Shown piece by piece: positions 1 to 7,813 of a DNA stretch of 64,000 bases. How positions within the stretch are numbered: the stretch's first letter is position 1; each line of letters starts with the position of its first letter. Origin of the DNA: Dyadobacter sp. CY261 (GTDB lineage: Bacteria; Bacteroidota; Bacteroidia; Cytophagales; Spirosomataceae); contig NZ_JAKCPW010000004.1 in NCBI RefSeq assembly GCF_021440085.1, positions 434,001 to 498,000 on the forward strand. The letters run 5' to 3'. The notes below the pieces were generated by a model. The model did no database searches, was not told the DNA's origin, and was given only the letters and a program-made list of their open reading frames with translations. The position numbers and the translations under genes were made by a program.

Positions 1-150
1 GATCAAAGTGATAAACCCGATCGCGCTAATAAGACCTCCCGTAAGCGGGTTCCCTCCCGAGAAGATACTCACAAAGCCGCCAAACAGCAGCAGTAGGCCG
101 ATCACAAACAGCAGATAGCCGGACATGGAGCGTAATTCTTTTTCGATCAT
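1..150 (-). CDS. N-terminal fragment of a membrane protein, possibly SPFH/band-7 family
   Basis: The reading frame opens with ATG at 150 and runs off the left edge of the window, giving 50 codons without a stop. It begins MIEKELRSMSGYLLFVIG, followed by one strongly hydrophobic segment (about residues 10-28) and a glycine-rich turn before a second hydrophobic stretch. A short charged start, then SGYL and a hydrophobic anchor, is reminiscent of Bacteroidota SPFH-domain (stomatin-like) proteins, but the diagnostic domain lies outside the window, so the family is a guess. Membrane location is well supported; that it is a real gene is likely because the frame is open to the edge and starts cleanly. 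Confidence 0.55.
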   Translation of the reverse strand, partial: MIEKELRSMSGYLLFVIGLLLLFGGFVSIFSGGNPLTGGLISAIGFITLI

Positions 151-233
151 AGTTGGTTTATTTTTGATATTAGATTGATATCACAATATTATCAAACTCC
201 TTACAACTTCTTAGGATATTTGGGACAAAAAAA

Positions 234-262
234 TTCCCGGAGCCGGTAACCGGCTTCGGGAA
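234..262 (-). terminator. Intrinsic terminator of the TonB-domain gene
   Basis: A near-perfect inverted repeat (arms of 13-14 bases with one G-T pair) whose minus-strand copy is followed by seven T residues (A run at 226-233). It lies about 25 bases after the stop codon of the minus-strand TonB-domain gene ending at 288. Confidence 0.8.
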
Positions 263-287
263 GGGACAAGTGGTAGAACCTGTTAAA

Positions 288-1760
288 TTATCTGTATTGA
301 ACAATGCGCTGAGTTTCCATCTGAAAATTAATTGGCACATTGTATTTAACCTTTACTTTCTCACCCCGCAGCTCCCCGGGTTCCCACTTTCCGTTCATTA
401 ACTTAACCACGCGTAGCGCTTCCTCGTCGAGGCCATAACCCACCCTGTTTTCGACTTTATAGTCACACATTGAGCCATCTTCACAAACCACAAAAGAAAG
501 CATTACGCGACCTGTAACACCATTTTTCGCGGCAGTCGGCGGATAGCGGATATTTGATGCAAGAAATTTGTAAAATTCTTTGATACCACCCTTAAACTCG
601 GGTTGGATCTGTGGCTTGGCATATTCCGTTTTTTCACCGTTTACCCATGCTACGCCGCTTTTGAACTGTCCCAAATCATAAATTTCCTCGTAGTATTGCG
701 TGCTATCGGCCAGCTTCCCGATCCATTTTCCATCTTTGATACCATCCACAACCTTCCCTTGCTCGAAAAGCCATTTACCGTGCGGCGTTTCCCCGACAGC
801 GCGCCAATAGCCATCTCCGTTCTTCACATATTGGGTTCCATCAGGCCCCCAGGCATTCATCAGGTATGGATTGTCCTTCACACCCATTTTGTTTATCGGG
901 AAATCCCGGTGGGCCCGTATTTGCCCGTTGGGGTCCCAGTAAACGTCCGTAACGAGCGAATCGGTCAGGAGTTGCTGGCGCCTTACCATGCCATTTAGGT
1001 CATAATCCTTGATAAGCGATGCTTTTCCATTCACTCCGTAGTCTGTATACGAAAGCTTACGGCCATCGGAGTTGAATGTAACCTCTGCTGCGTGACTGCC
1101 TTCATTGTAATCACGTGCGGAAATCCGGTATGCAGGAATTGAATCGGCATTCGGGTTTACAAAACGCGATTTATAGCGAATTTGCGTTTTGGCAAATTTG
1201 GCTTCGCCCAGCTTTTTCCATTTTTTACCTTTTAACTCATCATAAGCGACATTTCCCGATACAAAACCACGGTCATCCACAGGTAGCGTGCGGCGGTATT
1301 CCGCAATTGTAGAATCAGCCGCGGGATTAAATTGCTTATCAAAATAATCGACGAACGCATGCCGCGCAGCATTATATCCCGGCTTTGCATTTGCTTTAAA
1401 TGTCACCGGAAAAAACACTGCTTGCGATACGCGCTCACCTGCAACCATAGCCGGCCTCCAGCCACGATAAAGAGCCAATACACGCACGGCCTCAGCATTG
1501 CAAAGCGTATCGATGCCTCGCGTAACCTCAATCTGGTTCATGCTGCCATCGGGTTGCACGACACCCTTAAGATAGACTCTGCCATTCACCCCTTCCACAG
1601 AGGATTTGAAAGGAATTTCGAGGTTGGAATTAATGAACTGATTGAGCGCAACAAGCCCCCCGCCAGGCTCCGCCTGTTTCTCTACTTCATGTGGTAAGTA
1701 TACTTTTTGCGCAAAACCGGGGGCACTAAGAAACAATAGAAGAGTGAGTAGCTTTTTCAT
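288..1760 (-). CDS. Protein with two TonB C-terminal-like domains
   Basis: A 490-residue protein with an N-terminal signal peptide (MKKLLTLLLFLSAPGFAQ). Two regions resemble the TonB C-terminal domain: one near residues 35-125 (contains GRVYLKGVVQPDGSM) and one near 393-485 (GVTGRVMLSFVVCEDGSM). Between them is a hydrophilic stretch with spaced tryptophan/glycine/aspartate blocks like the MORN-like repeats of Bacteroidota secreted proteins. Classical TonB has an inner-membrane anchor and a Pro-rich linker; here there is a cleavable signal instead, so this is probably a periplasmic or surface protein using the TonB fold rather than an energy transducer. No neighbour reveals a partner. It has its own terminator. 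Confidence is high for the domains and low for the role. Confidence 0.75.
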   Translation of the reverse strand: MKKLLTLLLFLSAPGFAQKVYLPHEVEKQAEPGGGLVALNQFINSNLEIPFKSSVEGVNGRVYLKGVVQPDGSMNQIEVTRGIDTLCNAEAVRVLALYRGWRPAMVAGERVSQAVFFPVTFKANAKPGYNAARHAFVDYFDKQFNPAADSTIAEYRRTLPVDDRGFVSGNVAYDELKGKKWKKLGEAKFAKTQIRYKSRFVNPNADSIPAYRISARDYNEGSHAAEVTFNSDGRKLSYTDYGVNGKASLIKDYDLNGMVRRQQLLTDSLVTDVYWDPNGQIRAHRDFPINKMGVKDNPYLMNAWGPDGTQYVKNGDGYWRAVGETPHGKWLFEQGKVVDGIKDGKWIGKLADSTQYYEEIYDLGQFKSGVAWVNGEKTEYAKPQIQPEFKGGIKEFYKFLASNIRYPPTAAKNGVTGRVMLSFVVCEDGSMCDYKVENRVGYGLDEEALRVVKLMNGKWEPGELRGEKVKVKYNVPINFQMETQRIVQYR

Positions 1761-1855
1761 TGGGTTGATGAGTTATGATAACAGTAAAAATGGATATTTT
1801 CTTTTAAATAAACTCATAGTTACTCTGCAAATATTTCAAAATCGTTTTGTAGAAC

Positions 1856-1863
1856 TAATTTTG
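1856..1863 (+). promoter_or_regulatory. Bacteroidota-type -7 box for the phosphoesterase/glycosyltransferase pair
   Basis: TAATTTTG matches the Bacteroidota -7 consensus TAnnTTTG exactly and would place the transcript start about 60 bases before the start codon at 1933. The -33 TTTG element is not convincing. Confidence 0.4.
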
Positions 1864-1932
1864 ATAATAAACTTAACTTACTGATAACCTGCGAATAATA
1901 TCCAGTTAATATAAAATGAGAAAATTTGTATC

Positions 1933-2799
1933 ATGGGAGATACAACTCACTTTCGGACTATCATCATTTCTGACATTCACCTCGGAGCAGGAGGTTCAAA
2001 AGCAGAAGAAGTCACCAACTTTCTGAAAAGCTACTCTTGTAAAAAGCTGATCCTGAATGGCGACATTATCGACGCGTGGCAACTGAAAAAGTATGGTGTG
2101 TGGAAACGCAAACATACGCTGTTTTTCAAGCGCGTTCTGAAAATGATAGAAGAAAACAACACGAAAGTGATCTATATCCGCGGTAATCATGACGATTTTC
2201 TGGATCAGATCATACCCCTGCGCCTCGGCAAACATTTCCAAATCCGTAAGGACTATGTGCTGACATCGGGCACGCAACGGTTCTACGTTACCCACGGCGA
2301 TGTTTTCGATTCGATTACTACACATTTAAAATGGCTCGCTTACCTGGGCGATATTGGCTATACGTTCCTGTTGTGGGTCAATAAATTTTACAATAGATAC
2401 CGTGCATGGCGTGGCCTCTCCTATTACTCTTTGTCTCAACGTGTGAAGCAATCGGTGAAAATGGCTGTCAATTACATGACTGACTTCGAGGAAAAGCTCA
2501 CCGAACTCGCCCGCTCGCGCAATTGCGACGGCGTAATATGTGGGCATATTCACCACCCCGCCATTCGGGAGATTGACGGTATCAAATACATGAATTCTGG
2601 TGACTGGGTTGAGACTCTGAGCGCATTGGTCGAAGATTTCGATGGCAACTGGAGCCTGCTATACTACGATCAGCAAACGATCGTCGAAAAGCCTGTAAAG
2701 AAAGCAAATACCAAAAAAGTCGTTGAAAACTTCCCCGGCATGGAAAAGCAGGTGGCATTCACTGGTTTTCTGACGGGGCGTACACAGCGCTATCTATAA
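1933..2799 (+). CDS. Metallophosphoesterase, UDP-2,3-diacylglucosamine diphosphatase-like (LpxH-like)
   Basis: A 288-residue calcineurin-like phosphoesterase. All metal-binding motifs are visible: DIHLG (Asp14, His16), NGDIIDAW (Asp44), RGNHDD (Asn85, His86), HGD (His121) and GHIHHP (His205, His207). The YMNSGDWVETL stretch near the end is typical of the LpxH-like subfamily. LpxH cleaves UDP-diacylglucosamine in lipid A synthesis; Bacteroidota have several paralogues, and this one could instead act on another pyrophosphate. It is followed by the glycosyltransferase after a 2-base gap, so the two are surely co-transcribed and probably act on the same lipid or glycan. The ATG at 1933 has no Shine-Dalgarno sequence, which is normal for this phylum. 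Confidence 0.8.
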   Translation: MGDTTHFRTIIISDIHLGAGGSKAEEVTNFLKSYSCKKLILNGDIIDAWQLKKYGVWKRKHTLFFKRVLKMIEENNTKVIYIRGNHDDFLDQIIPLRLGKHFQIRKDYVLTSGTQRFYVTHGDVFDSITTHLKWLAYLGDIGYTFLLWVNKFYNRYRAWRGLSYYSLSQRVKQSVKMAVNYMTDFEEKLTELARSRNCDGVICGHIHHPAIREIDGIKYMNSGDWVETLSALVEDFDGNWSLLYYDQQTIVEKPVKKANTKKVVENFPGMEKQVAFTGFLTGRTQRYL

Positions 2800-2801
2800 T
2801 T

Positions 2802-3923
2802 ATGAGAATCCTTTTTCTGGTTCAGGGAGAGGGCCGGGGGCATTTGACGCAAGCCATTTCGCTCGGCCAGATCCTGCGGGGTGCAGGACATAAAGTGGTG
2901 GGTGCAATGGTTGGGACTTCCCCGGGCCGGAATATTCCCTCGTTTTTCCAGGAACAAATATTCGCACCGGTACACCATTTCGCTGCCCCTAACATTATTT
3001 ACAATGCACACGGTGGCGGTATGAATGTGGGCCGCACGATCGCTACCCACCTTGCTCATTTGCCTAAGTATCTTAAAAGTCTTCATAGCATTCACCAAAC
3101 GGTTAAACAGATCAATCCCGACCTGATCGTAAGCTTTTATGATACTTTCGGCGGGCTTTATAACATGATCTACCGTTCAGGAATACCGATGGTGTGCATT
3201 GCGCACCAATACCTGCTGCTTCATCCTAAATTCATTTTTCCTGAAAACAGCGGCCTGAACCGGTTCCTGATGAATCTCAATTCCAAATCGACGTCATGGC
3301 TTTCGGCAAAACAGCTTGCATTATCGTTTCGTGAAATCCCTTCCGCGCCGAAATTGAATATCACCGTGGTGCCGCCATTACTTCGCAAAGAGGTGACGCG
3401 CCTGACGCCTCTCAAGGGCTCTTTCATACTGGTGTATATGACGCACCACAGTTTAAGCAAACAGGTAGTCGAATGGCATTTAAAACATCCGGAGGTGCAA
3501 TTGCATTGCTTTTGGGATAATTCGGATGCTTCGGATGAATTCGTTTTTGATGAAACGCTGACATTCCACCAGATTAATAGCGAAAAATACCTGCGAATGC
3601 TGGCTACCTGCCGTGCATTGGTTACGACCGCAGGTTTTGAATCGGTCTGCGAGGCGATGTATTTGGGCAAGCCCGTGATGATGGTGCCGGTACCCAATCA
3701 TTTCGAGCAGGAATGCAATGCAATCGACGGAGTTATCTCCGGCGCTGGCGTGATGTCCAAATCATTTGACCTCTCGGTGATCTTCGAATATTTGCCCAAA
3801 CATATCGACCAATCCGAAAAATTCAGGGCATGGTATCAACGCGGGCAGGAGGTATTTGTGCGGGAAATCGCCGAATTTGAGAAGTCGATCAATGTCAGAC
3901 GGAAAATGAAATCGGAAATCTGA
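2802..3923 (+). CDS. Glycosyltransferase, GT28/MGT-like GT-B fold
   Basis: A 373-residue protein beginning MRILFLVQGEGRGHLTQA; the GEGRGH motif (residues 9-14) is the acceptor-side loop of GT-B enzymes of the MurG/UGT type. The C-terminal half carries the donor-binding signature TAGFESVCEAMYLGKPVMMV with the following PNHFEQ, equivalent to the UGT/MurG nucleotide-sugar pocket. No signal peptide or membrane helix is seen, so it should be cytoplasmic or peripheral at the inner membrane. It starts two bases after the LpxH-like gene, implying translational coupling and a shared envelope-glycolipid role. Substrates cannot be read from the sequence. Confidence 0.8.
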   Translation: MRILFLVQGEGRGHLTQAISLGQILRGAGHKVVGAMVGTSPGRNIPSFFQEQIFAPVHHFAAPNIIYNAHGGGMNVGRTIATHLAHLPKYLKSLHSIHQTVKQINPDLIVSFYDTFGGLYNMIYRSGIPMVCIAHQYLLLHPKFIFPENSGLNRFLMNLNSKSTSWLSAKQLALSFREIPSAPKLNITVVPPLLRKEVTRLTPLKGSFILVYMTHHSLSKQVVEWHLKHPEVQLHCFWDNSDASDEFVFDETLTFHQINSEKYLRMLATCRALVTTAGFESVCEAMYLGKPVMMVPVPNHFEQECNAIDGVISGAGVMSKSFDLSVIFEYLPKHIDQSEKFRAWYQRGQEVFVREIAEFEKSINVRRKMKSEI

Positions 3924-3937
3924 CATTTCCCGCCGGG

Positions 3938-4414
3938 CTATTCTTTCTCCTTCCTGAACACAAACTGTTCAGGGTTCTGATCGAATTTAAGGATGAGCTT
4001 ATTCGATGTGACGTGGTAATTTCCCTTCCCACCCGTTGAATCGGAGGGAAACCACGCTTTCCGGCTCCATTCGGGCTCGCCGACTTTGCTTCCGCCGAAA
4101 CTAACGATCCGGAATGTACAGCCCTGCCCTAGCACGTAGTTTCCGGTAACGGTATTTACGAACGTATGGCCGGTAATAGTCCCTTCCTTTGTGTCATCCG
4201 TGAAAGTGAAGACCACACTTTTTCCACTCACTTCCGGGTCTGTGTCAACGGCTCCGGTCGCGGTGTTCTGAAAATAGTCGAGGCGCCAAGTCCCACTCAA
4301 TGACCCCATTTGAGAACAAGGGCCGAGGTCGCAGCAATCCCTGCCATTCTCGCAATCAAATGCGGTTAGTGCAATGAGTACAGCCAAAGCAAACAAAGAT
4401 GTAATTCTTTTCAT
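3938..4414 (-). CDS. Small exported protein, lipocalin-like, function unknown
   Basis: A 158-residue protein with an N-terminal hydrophobic signal (residues 1-18) and a Cys-rich start of the mature part (ECEN-type region with Cys21, 27, 28 and 33). The signal is followed by AFDC, which is a poor lipobox, so lipidation is uncertain. The rest is predicted beta-rich, with SLSGTWRLDYF typical of lipocalin-like/META-type domains. It is last in a minus-strand operon with an outer-membrane protein (10-base gap) and an LVIVD lipoprotein, so an envelope role is likely. It converges on the glycosyltransferase gene with only 14 bases between the stops. Confidence 0.65.
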   Translation of the reverse strand: MKRITSLFALAVLIALTAFDCENGRDCCDLGPCSQMGSLSGTWRLDYFQNTATGAVDTDPEVSGKSVVFTFTDDTKEGTITGHTFVNTVTGNYVLGQGCTFRIVSFGGSKVGEPEWSRKAWFPSDSTGGKGNYHVTSNKLILKFDQNPEQFVFRKEKE

Positions 4415-4424
4415 GGCATATATT

Positions 4425-5003
4425 TTAAAAACTGATTCCTAACCTCAAAGCGAGCCTGTTATAAACCCGATCTTCGAAACGTTCCTTCTGGTCCCATAAT
4501 GGCACTTTCGTCACATGGGCTTCCTGCCTTTTATAAGTAAGCGATAAGGTGAATGCCGCCGCGCCCGGCTTACCAACCTTTATCCCAAGTCCCGGGTTGA
4601 CCATTAACCCTCCTTTGGTATTGAAGCCATCGGAATCATCATGAAACCAGGTGAATGCATACCCGGCGTCTAGTGTTCCATATAGTTGCACATTTTTGCG
4701 GCCACAAAGGTCGTACCGCACACCTCCGGCAATTGGATTCACTAGTGCCGCCTTATACCAATCCATTCCCAAGGTCAAGCCCGCCGACAGACTGCGGTTT
4801 AGTTGGATTCCGTTAAATGTCTGCACCGTCAGGTTTGTTTTGCTGTCGACAATCTCCTCGTTTCCGACATAAGGGTTTTGATACTTTACCCGACCAAACA
4901 ATCCACCAAACTCGGTGTGATTGACAAACTTTACGCGTCTCACCGTCTGTGCATTTACATTCACAGCCGCCAGAATAAGCATTAGTAATGCGATCTTTTT
5001 CAT
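4425..5003 (-). CDS. Outer-membrane beta-barrel protein, function unknown
   Basis: The start is taken at MKKIALLMLILAAVNVNAQ (ATG at 5003) because this gives a clean signal peptide ending VNA-Q; an upstream in-frame ATG at 5021 lies inside the preceding gene. The mature protein of about 174 residues alternates polar and aromatic residues, is rich in Gly and Tyr, and ends in LALRLGISF, with the terminal Phe typical of outer-membrane barrels. It starts one base after the stop of the LVIVD lipoprotein gene, showing tight coupling. No closer family is recognised. Confidence 0.7.
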   Translation of the reverse strand: MKKIALLMLILAAVNVNAQTVRRVKFVNHTEFGGLFGRVKYQNPYVGNEEIVDSKTNLTVQTFNGIQLNRSLSAGLTLGMDWYKAALVNPIAGGVRYDLCGRKNVQLYGTLDAGYAFTWFHDDSDGFNTKGGLMVNPGLGIKVGKPGAAAFTLSLTYKRQEAHVTKVPLWDQKERFEDRVYNRLALRLGISF

Positions 5004-5004
5004 G

Positions 5005-6294
5005 TCAAATCGCTCTGCCAACCGGAATTTTGCTGAGTAATTTCAAATTTTTCGGATTCGAAGAGTCGTATTGGTAGAAACCGTCCTCTCCGATCAGCAG
5101 CAATGTCTTTCCAAGAGAAATCACGTCGTAGGCATGCATATCTTTGAAATGCGCCAACTGATGCTGGTCTACTGAAAATTTGTCGGCCACATCGAATACT
5201 TTCAAGCCGTGCTCGCCTTCGCAGAGGAAAAGCGTCGGAAAATCGACACTCAAACCATGCGGGTTTTCCATTTGGTAACTTTTAATAAGCTGCGGCGCTG
5301 CGGGATTACTTATATCAACAAGATCCAGCTGATTTTGCCCTCCTCCACACGCCGTGCCGGTGCGTAATGTAACATACGCCACATCCCCGCTCACCACCAC
5401 GGGGTCACATGCGCGACCGTGCTGGAATGTGGAAAGTTGCTTAGGCTCTGCGGGATTAGTGTTGTCATAAATAAACATCCCCGTCGACGATCCGATAAAC
5501 AACTTATTGTCATAAGGAAAGATCGTTTCGATACCCCAACCGAGATTAACCGTTGCAAAGTCGACCGGTTGCGCTGCTTTCGTGATATTGAAGAGGTGCA
5601 GCTGATTCTGTCCGACAGCATATAAAAAATTGCGATCCAACGCGAAGCGGGCCATGGACCCCGCCTGTCCGTTTGCACCGGAAGATGACTGCGGCGACGC
5701 AGCCGATGAATTGCTCAGAAACGCCCTGTCGGCAAATGCTACAATGCCACCCCACCACCAGGTAGGTGAAACATTCTCCTCGCAATTTACGGTAACTGTT
5801 TCCTCTACCCATTCAACATTCTGGTCGTTGATCGCTCCCACCGATTCATTGAGTGACCAGCCGCCACCATCGAAAAGCCCGGTCTTGAATACATTTTTTA
5901 CTCGGCCTACTTCTTTTGGTGAGGTTGGGTCGGTAATATCAATCGAGACGAGGTCTGAAAAACTGTCGGCGTAAAGGATGTTATCGCGAACTGCGATATC
6001 GCCATTGCCTGGTATCTTGATAAAGGTTATAAACTTGGGACTGGCCGCATTTCCGTTATCGATAATGTGAATACCTTTTTTAATTTCATTCACAAACAGA
6101 TATTTACCTTTCACATACATTTTCCCTGGCTGTTCGAGCGCGCGGGGCGATTCCGCTTTCACCATCGTCCGGAGCTCCATCAGGGAATGCGTTACCGTGC
6201 TAAAACGGCGCACAACGCGCGTCTCTTTGCATTGATCGTTACATGACCAACTAAGCCAGGCAACGACGCCTAATAGTAAAAGTTTAGGTTTCAT
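5005..6294 (-). CDS. LVIVD-repeat lipoprotein
   Basis: The start is at MKPKLLLLGVVAWLSWSC (ATG at 6294), giving a lipoprotein signal with Cys18; a longer frame to 6348 would spoil it. The 429-residue product repeats units such as LFIDIT/LDLVDISNPAAPQLI and LKVFDVAD, the LVIVD repeat that folds as a seven-bladed propeller on the surface of Bacteroidota cells. Several Gly- and Asp-rich loops are present. It heads an operon with the barrel protein and the small exported protein, so the three may form a surface complex. No catalytic residues are evident and the ligand is unknown. Confidence 0.75.
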   Translation of the reverse strand: MKPKLLLLGVVAWLSWSCNDQCKETRVVRRFSTVTHSLMELRTMVKAESPRALEQPGKMYVKGKYLFVNEIKKGIHIIDNGNAASPKFITFIKIPGNGDIAVRDNILYADSFSDLVSIDITDPTSPKEVGRVKNVFKTGLFDGGGWSLNESVGAINDQNVEWVEETVTVNCEENVSPTWWWGGIVAFADRAFLSNSSAASPQSSSGANGQAGSMARFALDRNFLYAVGQNQLHLFNITKAAQPVDFATVNLGWGIETIFPYDNKLFIGSSTGMFIYDNTNPAEPKQLSTFQHGRACDPVVVSGDVAYVTLRTGTACGGGQNQLDLVDISNPAAPQLIKSYQMENPHGLSVDFPTLFLCEGEHGLKVFDVADKFSVDQHQLAHFKDMHAYDVISLGKTLLLIGEDGFYQYDSSNPKNLKLLSKIPVGRAI

Positions 6295-6389
6295 ACGGTT
6301 AGGTTTTAGAGGATAGTAAAAATCATATAATAACTTCGGCAAGTGCATGACACTGGTTTTGTATAGTTAGTTGGAACACAAAACAAAAT

Positions 6390-6414
6390 CGTCCGAAAGC
6401 AAGGCCTTCGGACG
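6390..6414 (-). terminator. Probable terminator after the serpin gene
   Basis: An 8-bp stem (CGTCCGAA/TTCGGACG) with a 9-base loop; on the minus strand it is followed by ATTTTGTTTTG. It is the second of two hairpins downstream of the serpin stop codon. Confidence 0.55.
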
Positions 6415-6427
6415 ATAACGCACCCCG

Positions 6428-6451
6428 AAAATACCGGCGGACCGGTATTTT
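6428..6451. terminator. Bidirectional hairpin downstream of the serpin gene
   Basis: A 10-bp perfect stem (AAAATACCGG/CCGGTATTTT) with a 4-base loop. Its T run is stronger on the plus strand, but it lies 32 bases after the minus-strand serpin stop, so it probably works together with the next hairpin. Confidence 0.55.
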
Positions 6452-6482
6452 TTATCTTTGATATTTTAATAGCCTCCCGGCC

Positions 6483-7715
6483 TTACTTCGATTCCGGATT
6501 CTTGATCCTTCCTACAAACAGAATTGTATTGGAAGTATTTTCACTAATGATCAGCGCAAATGGCTTGTCGCAAATGTACCTTGGCTCTTGCGGACCGGCA
6601 GAAGTAAGCCCGATCCCAATGGTCGTTACCGCCGCTGCTTCCGTTCCCTGTTCATCAATACCGAGATAGGCATCCTGCTTTACAAAATCGACGTACAGTT
6701 TTGCGGCTTTGTTAATTTTGCCCAGCTGCGCACCTTCATGAAATGCCCGCTGAATGCCCATTCCTTGCAAAGTCTCCTTCAACTGGCCCGAATAGTCGAG
6801 CGTGAATTTTGGCAAGCCAACGGTTACGCCCCGCGACGTCAACCCTGACGTCAATTGTGACCAACTCGTTCCTGATAACCCTTTCAAAACGTCATCAATC
6901 TTGTTCTCGCCTTTCGGGATCAGCAATGTCATATTGAACTGACCATTCGCGTAAGGAAGCTCGACCGCATCATAATTAGTCCCTGAGCCCACTTTAAAGT
7001 CCGACTTCGCATACATCATTTTGACATTTTTGCTCTGTCCGCTTTCAAGTTTGAACGGTGTATCCAAAGTTTTCTTCGGGTCAAACTGATACTTCCAGTT
7101 TCCTTTAAAATACAATGCATTCAAAAGAAACATCACGTGATTGGGTTCGATCTTTTCAAGCACTTTCTGGATCTTGCCGTTTGTCTTATCGCTTGCCCAT
7201 TTGTTGATCCGATCTTTCGCCGTATTGTCAAATGGCAAACCTGTTACTTCGGATTCAAAAGCATCTTTTAAAACCGATTGGAAATCATTCTCCACTGCAA
7301 AATCATTCCGGTACCAAACTGAATTAGCTAATCCTAAACTAACCTTGGGATCGGCAACCGGTAAATCGTTTATTAATGTTTTGTATGCAGCATTCAATTC
7401 CGAAAGCGCCACATCATCCATTTTCAATGCCTTCTTAATTTCCTGAGCTGTTTCCTCTTCGGCTCCGTTCAAAAGCATTCCCAATGCCATATGAAGGCTT
7501 AGAGGCGAAACAAACAGATTTTCCTCAACGGATTGGGTCGTTTGCAGCGCATGAATAAAATCAAATGCAAATGAAGTCGTTCCATTTGAGACTGACTCCG
7601 GTATTTCAACCGGGTTAACCTCATGAGCACCAGGATTGACATTGTCGTTGGTACAGCCAAACAGCATTGTCGCTGCCAGCATCGGAACGGTGATTAATCT
7701 CTTTGAAATTTTCAT
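6483..7715 (-). CDS. Serpin-family serine protease inhibitor, lipoprotein
   Basis: The start at 7715 gives MKISKRLITVPMLAATMLFGC, a lipoprotein signal with lipobox LFGC (Cys21); the frame continues to 7751 but without a signal. The 410-residue protein has the whole serpin fold: NSVWY, MFLLNALYFKGNWKYQFD (breach/shutter), the hinge EQGTEAAAVT and the C-terminal PFALIISENTSNTILFVGRI. The small-residue hinge (Gly-Thr-Glu-Ala-Ala-Ala) is that of inhibitory serpins. Counting 17 residues from the hinge Glu, as in alpha-1-antitrypsin, places P1-P1' near Thr-Ser with Leu at P2, but the loop is about three residues longer than in antitrypsin, so the scissile bond is uncertain. It probably sits on the cell surface and traps foreign or self proteases. 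Confidence 0.9.
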   Translation of the reverse strand: MKISKRLITVPMLAATMLFGCTNDNVNPGAHEVNPVEIPESVSNGTTSFAFDFIHALQTTQSVEENLFVSPLSLHMALGMLLNGAEEETAQEIKKALKMDDVALSELNAAYKTLINDLPVADPKVSLGLANSVWYRNDFAVENDFQSVLKDAFESEVTGLPFDNTAKDRINKWASDKTNGKIQKVLEKIEPNHVMFLLNALYFKGNWKYQFDPKKTLDTPFKLESGQSKNVKMMYAKSDFKVGSGTNYDAVELPYANGQFNMTLLIPKGENKIDDVLKGLSGTSWSQLTSGLTSRGVTVGLPKFTLDYSGQLKETLQGMGIQRAFHEGAQLGKINKAAKLYVDFVKQDAYLGIDEQGTEAAAVTTIGIGLTSAGPQEPRYICDKPFALIISENTSNTILFVGRIKNPESK

Positions 7716-7813
7716 GGCTAACAGATGCAAGAACTTTCTACTTCTCCACATTCAACCCACAAATCGATAGATTCAAATCAACCGGTAATGGTTGGAAACT
7801 TTTTAGGATTATC

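Noticed and set aside
603-1312. Plus-strand ORFs antisense to the TonB-domain gene
   Set aside because: They lie wholly within the minus-strand gene, lack recognisable motifs and are typical antisense-frame open stretches.
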